DNA from: Streptomyces xiamenensis
Lineage (GTDB): Bacteria; Actinomycetota; Actinomycetes; Streptomycetales; Streptomycetaceae
Direction of reading: 5' to 3'
Length of the DNA stretch: 64,000 nucleotides
Assembly (NCBI RefSeq): GCF_000993785.3
Contig: NZ_CP009922.3
Location: 4,588,001 to 4,652,000 of the forward strand
This document shows positions 15,652 to 25,365 of the stretch, in pieces. The notes under the pieces were generated by a model. The model had not been told where the DNA came from. It made no database searches and saw only the letters and a program-made list of their open reading frames with translations. The first letter of the stretch is position 1; the number at the start of each line of letters is the position of its first letter. A program made the translations under genes and the position numbers.

Positions 15652-17793
15652 ATGCAGTCAGCCCCCACGGGACGACCGACCCAGCGGCGCAACTGCGCGT
15701 GGCTGGCCCGGTACACCCGGCCCGCCGTCCTCATCACCGCCGCCATCGCCCTGCTCATCGGCGTCTCCCGGGTGGTCGCCGAGGGACACGCCCTCTTCCC
15801 GGGCGCCCGCGCCGGATTAGGTTTCGCGCTGCTCACCGGCGTCGTGGTCACCCACCTGGTGGCCGTACGCGGCGACCGCTGGTGGGGCAGCTCCGGCTCG
15901 GGCGCCGCCCTGGCGCTGTCCATGCTGCTCCAGTACGGCTGGGTCCCGGCCCTGCTCATCAGCCTCGCCGTGGTCACCCTCGTCGGCGCCGCCCGCCGCG
16001 ACCGGCGCCAACAGGCCCTGGTCCACGGGTCCATCGACATCCTGGGGGTCGGCGCCGCCGGGCTGACGCTGGCCGTCTTCGGCGTGCGCCCCAGCGTCGC
16101 GCACCCGTGGCATCCCGACGACTGGACCCCGGCCATCCTCCTCCAGCTGCTGCTGGGCGCCGTGGCCTACCTGGTGGTCTCGCGCACCCTGCACTGGCTG
16201 TGCGACACCCCCTCCGCCGCGCTGCCCGCCGCCGGTTCCGCGGTCACCGCCGCCGCGCTGCTGCGGCAGGGCACGATAGCGCTCGCCCTGCTGTGCTTCG
16301 CCCCGCTCATCGTCGTGGTCGCCGCCGAAGTGCCGCTGCTCATCCCCCTGTTCGCGGTCCCGCTGATCGCCCTGGACCGCACCCTGTGGCTGGCCAACGC
16401 CCGCGCCGAGGAGCAACTCCTCGACCCGCTCACCGGACTGCCGAACCGCCAGTGGCTGCTGGACCGCACCCGTGCCGCCCTGGAGGAGGCCGCCCCCGAA
16501 GCGGCCCCCACCCCCGAGCCGGCCGACGTCCCGGCCCGCTGCGCCCTGGTCCTGATCGACCTCGACAGCTTCCGCGACGTCAACGACACCCTGGGTCATC
16601 TCACCGGCGACCGGCTGCTGCTCCAGATCGCCGACCGGATACGCGCCGGCCTGCCCCCGGAGGCCGCCGCCGCCCGGCTCGGCGGCGACGAGTTCGCCGT
16701 GCTGCTGCCCGGCGTCGAGTCCGCCGACGCCGCCCGGCACATCGCCCGCGATCTCATCCGTTCCCTCAGCGCCCCGCTCGAACTCGACGGCCTCACCCTG
16801 CTGATGGAGGCCAGCGCCGGCGTCGCCGTCGCCCCCGACCACGCCCGCGAGGCCGAGGACCTGCTGCGCCGCGCCGATGTCGCCATGTACGCCGCCAAAC
16901 GGGATCGGTGCGGCGTCCAGGTGTACGAGGCCAGCCGCGACGAGCACACCCCCGACCGGCTCGGACTCCTCGGCGACCTGCGTCACGCCCTGGAGCGCGG
17001 CCAGGTCGAACTGCACTACCAGCCCAAGGTCGGCTTCGACGGCGCCGTCGCCGGCCTGGAGGCCCTCATCCGCTGGGTGCACCCCGAACGCGGCCGGGTC
17101 CCCCCGGACGAGTTCATCGCCATCGCCGAGACCTCCGGGCTGATGCCGCAGCTCACCGAGTACGTCCTGGAGACCGCGCTGCGTCAGGTGGCGCACTGGC
17201 GGGCCGCCGGACTGACCGTCCCGGTGGCCGTCAACGTCTCACCCCGCGACGTGTACACCGACGGTTTCACCGAGGCGGTGGCCGCCCGCCTCGCCCGGCA
17301 CCGGGTCCCGGCGGGCTCGCTCCAGCTGGAGATCACCGAGCACGTCATGCTGGAGGACCCGCAGCACGCCGCCGACACCCTCGCCGGGCTCACCGCGCAC
17401 GGCGTGAAGATCTCCCTCGACGACTTCGGCACCGGCTACTCCTCCCTGTCCTACCTGCGCACCCTGCCGGTCAGCGAGCTCAAGATCGACCGTTCCTTCG
17501 TCGCCGGCCTGGCCGCCGACCCGCAGAACGCCGAGATCGTCCGCTGCACCATCGAACTCGCCCACTCCCTGGGCCTGGTGGTCGTCGCCGAGGGCGTGGA
17601 GGACGACGAGACCTGGGAACGGCTGCGCGACATGGGCTGCGACGCCGTCCAGGGCTGGCTGGTGTCCGCCGCCCTGCCGCCCGCCGAGGCCACCGCCTGG
17701 CTGCGCGGGCGCGACAGCGACCCGCCGCCCGCCGAGGCGGCGCGGGCCACCGGCGCCGGAGAACTCCCGCACAACCACCAGCCGGTGCGCTGA
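15652..17793 (+). CDS. rmdB: Membrane GGDEF-EAL c-di-GMP enzyme, RmdB-like
   Basis: 713 residues. The first ~260 form a membrane domain of about eight helices (TRPAVLITAAIALLIGV to EVPLLIPLFAVPLIAL). A GGDEF domain follows with the intact active site RLGGDEFAVL (344-348) and DLDSFRDVND, then an EAL domain with intact EALIRW (470-472) and the catalytic loop DDFGTGYSSL. By motif both cyclase and phosphodiesterase sites are complete; in Streptomyces the homologue next to ligA and gatC (RmdB) is reported as a c-di-GMP phosphodiesterase controlling development. The symbol rests on domain order plus context. ATG 15652 has AGAGGG 6 nt upstream; GTG 15637 is an alternative. Confidence 0.85.
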   Translation: MQSAPTGRPTQRRNCAWLARYTRPAVLITAAIALLIGVSRVVAEGHALFPGARAGLGFALLTGVVVTHLVAVRGDRWWGSSGSGAALALSMLLQYGWVPALLISLAVVTLVGAARRDRRQQALVHGSIDILGVGAAGLTLAVFGVRPSVAHPWHPDDWTPAILLQLLLGAVAYLVVSRTLHWLCDTPSAALPAAGSAVTAAALLRQGTIALALLCFAPLIVVVAAEVPLLIPLFAVPLIALDRTLWLANARAEEQLLDPLTGLPNRQWLLDRTRAALEEAAPEAAPTPEPADVPARCALVLIDLDSFRDVNDTLGHLTGDRLLLQIADRIRAGLPPEAAAARLGGDEFAVLLPGVESADAARHIARDLIRSLSAPLELDGLTLLMEASAGVAVAPDHAREAEDLLRRADVAMYAAKRDRCGVQVYEASRDEHTPDRLGLLGDLRHALERGQVELHYQPKVGFDGAVAGLEALIRWVHPERGRVPPDEFIAIAETSGLMPQLTEYVLETALRQVAHWRAAGLTVPVAVNVSPRDVYTDGFTEAVAARLARHRVPAGSLQLEITEHVMLEDPQHAADTLAGLTAHGVKISLDDFGTGYSSLSYLRTLPVSELKIDRSFVAGLAADPQNAEIVRCTIELAHSLGLVVVAEGVEDDETWERLRDMGCDAVQGWLVSAALPPAEATAWLRGRDSDPPPAEAARATGAGELPHNHQPVR

Positions 17794-17958
17794 CCCGCAC
17801 CCCGCCCGCACGGTGCGCGGGGCCCGCTCCCGTACCCGCCGCGCAGCCCGCCCGGCGGCCCGCCCCGGGCCCCGCCGGTAACGCGCGCGCGGGCGCCCCC
17901 GCCGGACCCATAGGATTGGGGCCGAAACCAGCCCTCGACCAACAATGAGGATCGCCGC

Positions 17959-18258
17959 ATGCCAGGCATCACGCGCGAGGAGGTCGCCCACCTCGCCCGG
18001 CTGGCACGTCTGGAGCTGACGGACGAAGAGCTCGACCACTTCGCCGGTCAGCTCGACGACATCATCGGCGCGGTCGCCCGCGTCTCCGATGTCGCCGACC
18101 AGGATGTGCCCCCGACCTCCCACCCGCTGCCGCTGACCAACGTCATGCGCCCGGACGAGGTACGGCCCTCGCTCACCCCGCAGCAGGCGCTCTCCGGCGC
18201 GCCCGCCGCCGCCCAGCAGCGCTTCAAGGTGCCGCAGATCCTCGGGGAGGAGGCATGA
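17959..18258 (+). CDS. gatC: Asp/Glu-tRNA amidotransferase subunit C
   Basis: 99 residues, normal for GatC. Contains ITREEVAHLARLARLELTDEEL and LDDIIGAVARVSDV, the helical N-terminal signature, and a C-terminal LPLTNVMRPDEVRPSLTPQQAL that wraps GatA in known structures. GatCAB converts Glu-tRNA(Gln) and Asp-tRNA(Asn) to their amides. Its stop overlaps the gatA start by ATGA (18255-18258). Confidence 0.95.
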   Translation: MPGITREEVAHLARLARLELTDEELDHFAGQLDDIIGAVARVSDVADQDVPPTSHPLPLTNVMRPDEVRPSLTPQQALSGAPAAAQQRFKVPQILGEEA

Positions 18259-19748
18259 CCGACGTGATCCACCGCACCGCCGCCGAGATCGCCGCACAGA
18301 TCGCCGACGGCTCCGTCACCGCCACCGAGGTCGCCGAGGCGCACCTGGCGCGGATCGACGCCGTCGACGAGAAGGTGCACGCCTTCCTGCACGTGGACCG
18401 CGAGGGCGCCCTCGCCCAGGCCCGCGCCGTCGACGAGCGGCGCGCCGCCGGGGAGAAGCTCGGCCCGCTGGCCGGTGTCCCGCTCGCGCTCAAGGACATC
18501 TTCACCACCGAGGGCGTCCCCACCACCTGTGCCTCCAAGATCCTCGAGGGCTGGATCCCGCCCTACGACGCCACCGTCACCCGCCGCCTGAAGGCCGCCG
18601 GGGTGGTGATCCTGGGCAAGACCAACATGGACGAGTTCGCCATGGGCTCCTCCACCGAGACCAGCGCGTACGGCCCCACCGGCAACCCGTGGGACCTCAC
18701 CCGCATCCCCGGTGGCTCCGGCGGCGGCTCGGCCGCCGCGATCGCCTCCTACCAGGCGCCGCTGGCGATCGGCACCGACACCGGCGGCTCCATCCGGCAG
18801 CCCGCCGCCGTCACCGGCACGGTCGGCGTCAAGCCCACCTACGGCGGGGTCTCCCGCTACGGCATGATCGCCTTCTCCTCCTCCCTGGACCAGGGCGGCC
18901 CGTGCGCCCGCACCGTGCTCGACACGGCGCTGCTGCACGAGGCGATCGCCGGGCACGACCCGCTGGACTCCACCTCCATCAACGCGCCGGTGCCCGCCGT
19001 CGTCGAGGCGGCCCGCAACGGCTCGGTGGCCGGGCTGCGGGTCGGCGTGGTCAAGGAGTTCCGCGGCGAGGGGTACCAGCCCGGCGTCATGGCCCGCTTC
19101 GACGAGGCCGTGGAACTGCTGCGCGAGCTGGGTGCCGAGGTCGTCGAGGTGTCCTGCCCGTCCTTCGACAAGGCGCTCGCCGCGTACTACCTCATCGCGC
19201 CCTCCGAGTGCTCCTCCAACCTGGCCCGCTTCGACGCCATGCGGTACGGGCTGCGGGTCGGCGACACCGGCGGGCGCTCCGCCGAGGAGGTCACCACCCT
19301 CACCCGGGGCCAGGGCTTCGGGGACGAGGTCAAGCGGCGCATCATGCTCGGTACGTACGCCCTGTCGTCCGGCTACTACGACGCGTACTACGGCAGCGCC
19401 CAGAAGGTCCGCACCCTCATCACCCGCGACTTCGAGCGGGCGTTCGGCGATGTCGACGTGCTGATCTCGCCGACCACCCCGACCACCGCCTTCGCCATCG
19501 GCGAGCGCGTGGACGACCCGATGGCCATGTACCTGGCCGACCTGTGCACCATCCCCACCAACCTGGCGGGCAACGCCGCCATGTCGCTGCCCTGCGGCCT
19601 GGCGGACGAGGACGGCCTGCCCGTGGGCCTGCAGATCATCGCCCCCGCGATGGCCGATGAACGGCTGTACCGCGTGGGAGCGGCGGTCGAGGCCGGCTTC
19701 CAGGCACGCTGGGGACACCCGTTGCTGGAGGAGGCACCCGCGCTATGA
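18255..19748 (+). CDS. gatA: Asp/Glu-tRNA amidotransferase subunit A
   Basis: 497 residues, amidase-signature family. The Ser-cisSer-Lys centre is visible: K in ALKDIFTTEG, and the serines in the glycine-rich IPGGSGGGSAAAIA and TDTGGSIRQPA segments. GatA releases ammonia from glutamine and channels it to GatB. Overlaps gatC (ATGA) and the next small gene (ATGA at 19745-19748), so the operon is tightly coupled. Confidence 0.96.
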   Translation: MTDVIHRTAAEIAAQIADGSVTATEVAEAHLARIDAVDEKVHAFLHVDREGALAQARAVDERRAAGEKLGPLAGVPLALKDIFTTEGVPTTCASKILEGWIPPYDATVTRRLKAAGVVILGKTNMDEFAMGSSTETSAYGPTGNPWDLTRIPGGSGGGSAAAIASYQAPLAIGTDTGGSIRQPAAVTGTVGVKPTYGGVSRYGMIAFSSSLDQGGPCARTVLDTALLHEAIAGHDPLDSTSINAPVPAVVEAARNGSVAGLRVGVVKEFRGEGYQPGVMARFDEAVELLRELGAEVVEVSCPSFDKALAAYYLIAPSECSSNLARFDAMRYGLRVGDTGGRSAEEVTTLTRGQGFGDEVKRRIMLGTYALSSGYYDAYYGSAQKVRTLITRDFERAFGDVDVLISPTTPTTAFAIGERVDDPMAMYLADLCTIPTNLAGNAAMSLPCGLADEDGLPVGLQIIAPAMADERLYRVGAAVEAGFQARWGHPLLEEAPAL

Positions 19749-19987
19749 GCAAGAAGACCAAGTCCAAGGCCAGTACGTACCTGTCGATCGGCACCACCCT
19801 GTTCGGGGCGATCGGCGTGGTCAAGCAGCTGCGCACCGCCCGTGAGGAGCGCGACGCGCTGGAGCTGGCCGACGCCGTCATCTCGGCCGCCGCGATCGTC
19901 ACCGGCCTCGCCCTGCTGAGCCGGGAAGTGCGCCGCATCAACCGGGAGGCGGAGCTCGCCCTCCCCGAGCCCACTGACCGTGTGTGA
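19745..19987 (+). CDS. Small predicted membrane protein inside the gatCAB operon
   Basis: 80 residues: basic N terminus (SKKTKSKAS), a weakly hydrophobic stretch YLSIGTTLFGAIGVV, a charged middle (RTAREERDALELAD) and a stronger hydrophobic helix AVISAAAIVTGLALL. It starts on the gatA stop (ATGA) and ends 12 nt before gatB, so it is translated with the amidotransferase genes. I recall similar small proteins at this place in other Streptomyces, but no role is known to me. Membrane topology is a prediction by eye. Confidence 0.7.
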   Translation: MSKKTKSKASTYLSIGTTLFGAIGVVKQLRTAREERDALELADAVISAAAIVTGLALLSREVRRINREAELALPEPTDRV

Positions 19988-19999
19988 GAGGTACGACCC

Positions 20000-21511
20000 G
20001 TGACCGTGACTGACGACCTGGTGTCGTACGAGGACGCCCTCGCGTCCTACGACCCCGTCATGGGCCTTGAGGTCCATGTCGAACTCGGCACCGCGACCAA
20101 GATGTTCTGCGGCTGCGCCACCACCCTGGGCGCGGAGCCGAACTCCCAGACCTGCCCCACCTGCCTGGGGCTGCCCGGCGCCCTGCCGGTGGTCAACGCC
20201 GTGGGCGTGGAATCCGCCATCCGGATCGGTCTCGCGCTGAACTGCGAGATCGCCGAATGGTGCCGGTTCGCCCGGAAGAACTACTTCTATCCGGACATGC
20301 CGAAGAACTTCCAGACCTCGCAGTACGACGAGCCGATCGCCTTCAACGGCTACCTCGACGTGCAGCTGGACGACGGCACGATCTTCCGGGTGGAGATCGA
20401 GCGCGCCCACATGGAGGAGGACACCGGCAAGTCCACCCACATCGGTGGCGCGACCGGCCGTATCCACGGGGCCTCGCACTCCCTGCTGGACTACAACCGG
20501 GCCGGCATCCCGCTGATCGAGATCGTCACCAAGCCGATCACGGGCGCGGGGGAGCGGGCGCCGGAGGTGGCCAAGGCGTACGTCGCCGAGCTGCGCGAGC
20601 TGATCAAGGCGCTCGGCGTCTCCGAGGCCCGCATGGAGATGGGCCAGATGCGCTGTGACGTGAACGTGTCACTGCGCCCGCACGGGCGGGAGAAGTTCGG
20701 CACCCGCAGCGAGACGAAGAACGTCAACTCGCTGCGCAGCGTCGAGCGCGCCGTGCGCTTCGAGATCCAGCGGCACGCGGCGGTGCTGGACGGTGGCGGC
20801 GCCATCGTCCAGGAGACCCGGCACTTCCATGAGGAGAACGGTTCCACCACCTCGGGGCGGGTCAAGGAGGAGGCGGAGGACTACCGCTACTTCCCCGAGC
20901 CCGACCTGGTGCCGGTGGCCCCGCCCAAGGAGTGGGTGGAGGAGCTGCGCGGCGAGCTTCCCGAGCTGCCGCGTGCCCGGCGCAACCGGCTGCGCGAGGA
21001 GTGGGGCATCTCGGAGCACGAGATGCAGTCCGTGCTCAACGCCGGTGCGATCGACCTGATCACCGCCACCATCGAGGCGGGCGCCGATCAGGCCGCCGCG
21101 CGCAAGTGGTGGATGGGTGAGCTGGCGCGGCGGGCGAACGAGGCGGGCGCCGAGCTGGCCGCGCTGCCGGTGACGCCGGCCCAGATCGCGCGGGTCGCGG
21201 CGCTGGTGGCCGAGGGCTCGCTCAACGACAAGCTGGCCCGGCAGGTCATCGAGGGCGTGCTGGCGGGCGAGGGCTCGCCGGACGAGGTCGTCGAGGCGCG
21301 CGGGCTGAAGATCGTCAAGGACGAGGGCGCGCTGGGCGCGGCCGTCGACGAGGCGATCGCCGCCAACCCGGGCGTGGCCGACAAGGTACGCGGCGGCAAG
21401 GTCGCGGCGGCGGGCGCGCTGGTCGGCGCGGTCATGAAGGCCACCCGTGGCCAGGCGGACGCGGGGCGGGCCAGGGAGCTGATCCTGGAACGCCTGGGCG
21501 TTCAGGGCTGA
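20000..21511 (+). CDS. gatB: Asp/Glu-tRNA amidotransferase subunit B
   Basis: 503 residues. N-terminal GatB core VMGLEVHVELGTATKMFCGC and the second Cys pair TCPTCLGLPG form the zinc site; SQYDEPIAFNGYL, the MEEDTGKSTH segment and DYNRAGIPLIEIVT belong to the kinase-like active site that phosphorylates the misacylated tRNA. The C-terminal YqeY-like tail (ARQVIEGVLAGEGSPDEVVEARGL) binds tRNA. GTG start at 20000. It is the last gene of the operon and is followed by a strong hairpin. Confidence 0.96.
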   Translation: MTVTDDLVSYEDALASYDPVMGLEVHVELGTATKMFCGCATTLGAEPNSQTCPTCLGLPGALPVVNAVGVESAIRIGLALNCEIAEWCRFARKNYFYPDMPKNFQTSQYDEPIAFNGYLDVQLDDGTIFRVEIERAHMEEDTGKSTHIGGATGRIHGASHSLLDYNRAGIPLIEIVTKPITGAGERAPEVAKAYVAELRELIKALGVSEARMEMGQMRCDVNVSLRPHGREKFGTRSETKNVNSLRSVERAVRFEIQRHAAVLDGGGAIVQETRHFHEENGSTTSGRVKEEAEDYRYFPEPDLVPVAPPKEWVEELRGELPELPRARRNRLREEWGISEHEMQSVLNAGAIDLITATIEAGADQAAARKWWMGELARRANEAGAELAALPVTPAQIARVAALVAEGSLNDKLARQVIEGVLAGEGSPDEVVEARGLKIVKDEGALGAAVDEAIAANPGVADKVRGGKVAAAGALVGAVMKATRGQADAGRARELILERLGVQG

Positions 21512-21538
21512 GCCACCCGCTCCGCGCGACAGGCACCA

Positions 21539-21579
21539 GTGGGGGCGGCCCCGTCCGAGGAGGACGGGGCCGCCCCCAC
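21539..21579 (+). terminator. Strong hairpin terminator after gatB
   Basis: Perfect 18-bp stem (arm GTGGGGGCGGCCCCGTCC and its complement) with a 5-nt loop GAGGA, 28 nt after the gatB stop. Confidence 0.85.
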
Positions 21580-21693
21580 CGTCGTGTTCGGTGCGGGTGG
21601 CCCGCCTCCCGGGCGGGTCACCGGCGGCCTGCACCGTCGGTGCCGGGTCCGGCTGCCGCGGCACGGGACCGCCGCCGCGCGCCGTCCAACTGT

Positions 21694-21764
21694 CGCCTAA
21701 GGACCCCCGGGCACCGGGATAAGGCACTCCCGGGGCGTGTAACGCGGCGTTCTCCCGATGTGCC
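21694..21764 (+). promoter_or_regulatory. Upstream boxes of the first LAL unit
   Basis: CGCCTAAGGACCCC at 21694-21707 and CCCGATGTGCC at 21754-21764 recur upstream of the second unit at 25366-25379 and 25405-25415. Such sharing between two 5' regions in an otherwise diverged background suggests a common regulator, plausibly the LAL proteins themselves. Confidence 0.5.
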
Positions 21765-21838
21765 GTCAGGGGCTGTCGGCGCACAGTGAAGGCATCGCCC
21801 GGCACCGGCCGGCGCGACGCACACCCGGGAGGGACGCC

Positions 21839-22000
21839 ATGACCATGGAGTACGAACTGCACAAGCAGCGCGCCGCCGAACTGGAACGGGCCGCCGCCGA
21901 ACGCCGCCGCGCCCGGCGGGCCGCCCCCACCGGTCGCCGGAAGCCGGCCGCGCCCGCCGCGGAGCCGGCGGCGCGCGGAGGATGGTCGACCGCGGCGTGA
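21839..22000 (+). CDS. Small Arg/Ala-rich helical protein upstream of LAL regulator 1
   Basis: 53 residues: MTMEYELHKQRAAELERAAAERRRARRA, then an Arg/Pro/Ala tail ending RGGWSTAA. The ATG has a strong GGAGGG 5 nt upstream and codon use fits the genome. The charged amphipathic N-terminal helix resembles that of the small protein at 25483-25689, which also precedes a LAL gene. Function unknown; the consistent position suggests a leader-like or partner role. Confidence 0.68.
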   Translation: MTMEYELHKQRAAELERAAAERRRARRAAPTGRRKPAAPAAEPAARGGWSTAA

Positions 22001-22062
22001 ACGCCGGCCCCGACGCGATATCGGGTGTCGTGGCCGGTGTCGCCCGTGCGATGCTCGGGCAG

Positions 22063-25000
22063 GTGGAGAGCCCTCGGATCAGCCCCGTGTTCATCGGCCG
22101 GGAGACCGAACGCGCCGCCCTGACCGCCGCGCTGGGGCGGGCCGGGGCCGGGGAGCCGCAGGTCCTCGTCATCGGCGGTGAGGCGGGCGTGGGCAAGACC
22201 CGGCTGCTGGAGGAGTTCCTGGCCGCCGCCCGGAACGGCGGCGCCGTCACCGCCGTCGGCGGCTGCGTCGAACTGGGCGCCGACGGACTGCCCTTCGCCC
22301 CCCTGGCGTCGCTGCTGCGGTCCCTGCACCGCCGGCTGGGCGACGAACTGACCGCGGCGGCCGGCGGCCGGGAGACCGAGCTGGCCCGGCTGCTGCCCGA
22401 ACTGGGCGAGGCACCCGCCACGGGCGACGGCGAGCCGGACCGGGCCCGGCTGTTCGAGCTGACCGTCCGGCTGCTGGAGCGGCTGGCCCCGGCCGGACGC
22501 CCCCTGATCCTCGCGGTGGAGGATCTGCACTGGTCGGACCGCTCCACGCGGGAACTGCTCGGGTACCTCTTCCGCTCCCTCCAGGGCTCCCACCTGATGG
22601 TGCTGGTCACCTACCGCGCCGACGAGATCCACCGCCGCCACCCGCTGCGCCCCTTCCTCGCCGAGCTGGACCGGCTGCGCACCGTTCGGCGGCTGGACCT
22701 GGCGCGGTTCACCGAGCACGAGGTGGCCGCCCAGATGACCGCCATCACCGGGGCCGCGCCGGACGCCGCGCTGGCCAGGTCGGTGTTCGAACGGTCCGAG
22801 GGCAACCCGTTCTTCGTGGAGGAGCTGACCGCCGACGGCGGCGCGGCCAGCGCGGCGCTCAGCCCCACGCTGCGCGACCTGCTGCTGGTGCGGATGGAGG
22901 CCCTGCCCGAGCAGAGCCAGGAGGTGCTGCGGGTGGTGGCCGCGGGCGGCTCCTTCGTGGAGCACGCCCTGCTCGCCGAGGTCGCCGGCTGCTCCGAGGC
23001 CGAGCTGCTGGCCGCGCTGCGCACGGCGGTCGGCGCCCACCTGCTGGTTCCCACCGAGGGCGGCGACGGCTACGCCTTCCGGCACGCGCTCATGCGCGAG
23101 GCGGTGCTGGACGATCTGCTGCCCGGTGAGCACGCCCAGCTCAATCTCCGTTACGCGCGCGGTCTGGAGGCGGCCGGTGACGCCGTACCGGAGGATCAGC
23201 GCGCCGCCCGGCTCGCGGGGTACTGGTACCACGCCGGTCAGCGGGAGAAGGCGCTGCCCGCCGTGCTGGAGGCCGCGGTCCACGCCCGCCGCCGCTACGC
23301 CTACGCCGAGCAGCTGCGGCTGCTGGAACGGGCCCTGGAGCTGTGGGACGGGGTGCCGCAGCGGGTACGGGCCGGTCTGCGCCCGGTGGACTACGTCTGG
23401 GCCTATCCGGCCCCCTCCGCGGACGGCGCCCTGGACTTCGTCGATCTGCTGGCCGAGGCCACCATGGCGAGCCTGCTGTCCGAGGGGTTCGACCGGGCCA
23501 AGTCCATCAGCCGCCGTGCGCTGCGCGCCCTGGACGAGCACCGCGATCCGCTGCGCGCCGCGTGGTTCTGGCTGCAGCGTTCGCGGATGGACAACGGCCC
23601 CGAGCGCGGCGACGGCCGCGCCGAACTGCTCAGGGCCCGGGAACTGGTGCGCGGACTGCCGCCGTCCGTGGTGCACGCCCAGGTGATGGCGCTGGACGCC
23701 GCCCGGCAATCGTCGGGGGAGCCGGTGGGCCCGCAGATGTTCGAGTCGGCCGAGCGGGCGGTGTCGCTGGCCCGGCTCGTGGACGCCGAGTCCATCGAGC
23801 TGTACGCGCGCTTCACCCTGGCCTGTCTGCACACCGAGGCCGGCGACGCGGAGGAGGGCATCGCCGAGATGACGGCGGTGCTGGAGCGGGTGCTGGCCCG
23901 TGGCGAGGTGAGTCTGCTGGGCCGCTGCCTGGTCAACTTCGGCGTCACCGTGGCGGAGGCCGGCCGGCTGGACCTGGCGCTGGAGATGACGGAGCGCGGG
24001 CTGCTGCTGGCCGACCGCTTCGGCCTCGCCGACACCACCAGCTGGCTGTCCTGCAACCGGGCGATGGTGATGCTGCACCGGGGCCGCTGGGCGGAGGCCG
24101 CCGCCTCGCTCAGGACCGTCGGGCAGCGGACCCGAACCGACACGCCGCGGGCCGCCGCCCGGGTGATGGCCGCCCAGCTGGCGTTGCTGCGCGGCGATGT
24201 GCCGGCCGCCCGCGCCGAACTGGCCGCGGTGCACGCGGGCTTCCGCACCCCGGAGCTGCGCCGTGACTTCCTGATCGGGCTGAACCGGGTGGAGCTGGAG
24301 CTGGCGGTGCGCGCGGGTGACATCCGGCTGGCCAGGGAGCTGTTCCGGGTGTCCGTGGCGGGCGGTGCGCCGCCGTTCAACGCCAGCCACCTGTGGGGGC
24401 TGTTCCACGCGGCGGCCCGCGCGGAGTCGGACACCCGGGGGCTGCCGGAAGCGGACGAGGGCCGCCCGGAGGCGGTCCGCCTGATCCGCGAGGCCATGGC
24501 ACCCGTATCCCGGCGCTCTCCGCTGTGGGCGGGCATCGGCCGGGTGGTCGATGTGGAACTGCTGCGTGCCGAGAGCCGGGATACGGCGGGGCGCTGGGCC
24601 GAGGCGGTGGCCGGCCTCGAACCGCTGGGGCTGCCCCACCACCTGGCGGATGCCCGGGTGGGCTGGGCGGAGGCGCTGCTCACCCGGGACACGCAGGCGG
24701 CGGGGGAGGAGCGGGAACGGGCGGCCCGGTTGCTGCGGCAGGCGCGCACGGTGGCGGCCGAGCTGGGCGCGGCGCCGGTGGTGGCCCGCGTCGATCAGCT
24801 TGCGGCGCGCACCCGGGTCGCCCTGGAGCCCCGTCCCGTGCCCGCACCGCGGCAGCCGGCGGCGACGTCCGCACCCGAGGACCCGTTCGGGCTCACTCCC
24901 CGGGAGCGGGACGTGCTCGCGCTGGTCGCCGAAGGGCGCAGCAACCGGCAGATTGCCGAGCGGCTGTTCATCTCGCCCAAGACGGCGAGTGTGCATGTCT

Positions 25001-25098
25001 CCAACATCCTGGCGAAACTGTCGGTCACCAGCCGCGGTGAGGCCGCGGCCCTGGCGCACCGGCTCAGGCTGCTGGCGCCCGTGACCCCGGGACGCTGA
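22063..25098 (+). CDS. LAL-type LuxR regulator 1 (large ATP-binding regulator)
   Basis: 1,011 residues. N-terminal STAND/AAA NTPase: SPVFIGRE, Walker A GEAGVGKT (39-46), Walker B LILAVEDLHWSD and the RHPLRPFLAELDRLR segment. A long helical TPR-like middle follows, then a LuxR HTH at the C terminus (LTPRERDVLALVAEGRSNRQIAERL then ISPKTASVHVSNILAKL). LAL proteins are multidomain transcription activators whose NTPase gates DNA binding. I place the start at GTG 22063 because it gives the same N terminus, residue for residue in length, as the paralogue at 25767; ATGs at 22051 and 21982 are alternatives. Its 3' end overlaps the converging DUF6191 gene by 35 bp. Confidence 0.88.
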   Translation: MESPRISPVFIGRETERAALTAALGRAGAGEPQVLVIGGEAGVGKTRLLEEFLAAARNGGAVTAVGGCVELGADGLPFAPLASLLRSLHRRLGDELTAAAGGRETELARLLPELGEAPATGDGEPDRARLFELTVRLLERLAPAGRPLILAVEDLHWSDRSTRELLGYLFRSLQGSHLMVLVTYRADEIHRRHPLRPFLAELDRLRTVRRLDLARFTEHEVAAQMTAITGAAPDAALARSVFERSEGNPFFVEELTADGGAASAALSPTLRDLLLVRMEALPEQSQEVLRVVAAGGSFVEHALLAEVAGCSEAELLAALRTAVGAHLLVPTEGGDGYAFRHALMREAVLDDLLPGEHAQLNLRYARGLEAAGDAVPEDQRAARLAGYWYHAGQREKALPAVLEAAVHARRRYAYAEQLRLLERALELWDGVPQRVRAGLRPVDYVWAYPAPSADGALDFVDLLAEATMASLLSEGFDRAKSISRRALRALDEHRDPLRAAWFWLQRSRMDNGPERGDGRAELLRARELVRGLPPSVVHAQVMALDAARQSSGEPVGPQMFESAERAVSLARLVDAESIELYARFTLACLHTEAGDAEEGIAEMTAVLERVLARGEVSLLGRCLVNFGVTVAEAGRLDLALEMTERGLLLADRFGLADTTSWLSCNRAMVMLHRGRWAEAAASLRTVGQRTRTDTPRAAARVMAAQLALLRGDVPAARAELAAVHAGFRTPELRRDFLIGLNRVELELAVRAGDIRLARELFRVSVAGGAPPFNASHLWGLFHAAARAESDTRGLPEADEGRPEAVRLIREAMAPVSRRSPLWAGIGRVVDVELLRAESRDTAGRWAEAVAGLEPLGLPHHLADARVGWAEALLTRDTQAAGEERERAARLLRQARTVAAELGAAPVVARVDQLAARTRVALEPRPVPAPRQPAATSAPEDPFGLTPRERDVLALVAEGRSNRQIAERLFISPKTASVHVSNILAKLSVTSRGEAAALAHRLRLLAPVTPGR

Positions 25099-25255
25099 CG
25101 GTGACCCGGCCCGACTCCAGATCGATCGGGCCGGCGCCACCGGGCGCGTTGCTGCCCTCGTCGACCCGGTCGAACTCCAGCCGCCAGGCCTCTTCCTCGG
25201 TGTGGTACCCACTGGGCCGGAACAGCGCTTCCATCAGACTGAACGGATTGGGCAT
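25064..25255 (-). CDS. DUF6191-like small protein
   Basis: 63 residues: PFSLMEALFRPSGYHTEEE, RLEFDRVDEGSNAPG, then GPIDLESGRVTVSVPGS. The pattern 'short hydrophobic start, H-T-x-E-E, L-x-x-x-R-x-D-x-G, GPIDLxSGxV' matches what I know as DUF6191, a small actinobacterial family of unknown function. The ATG at 25255 is preceded by GGAGGCGAGG on the minus strand. It lies between the two LAL units and overlaps the end of the first. Confidence 0.65.
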   Translation of the reverse strand: MPNPFSLMEALFRPSGYHTEEEAWRLEFDRVDEGSNAPGGAGPIDLESGRVTVSVPGSRAPAA

Positions 25256-25365
25256 CCTCGCCTCCCAGGTCGAGAACCGATCCTCGTCTCATCGGAAAGG
25301 ACGATGAGGAGGGGCCGGGAGTTCCGCCGCGGGGGCCTTACCCGCCGCCGCCCCCCACTCCGGCC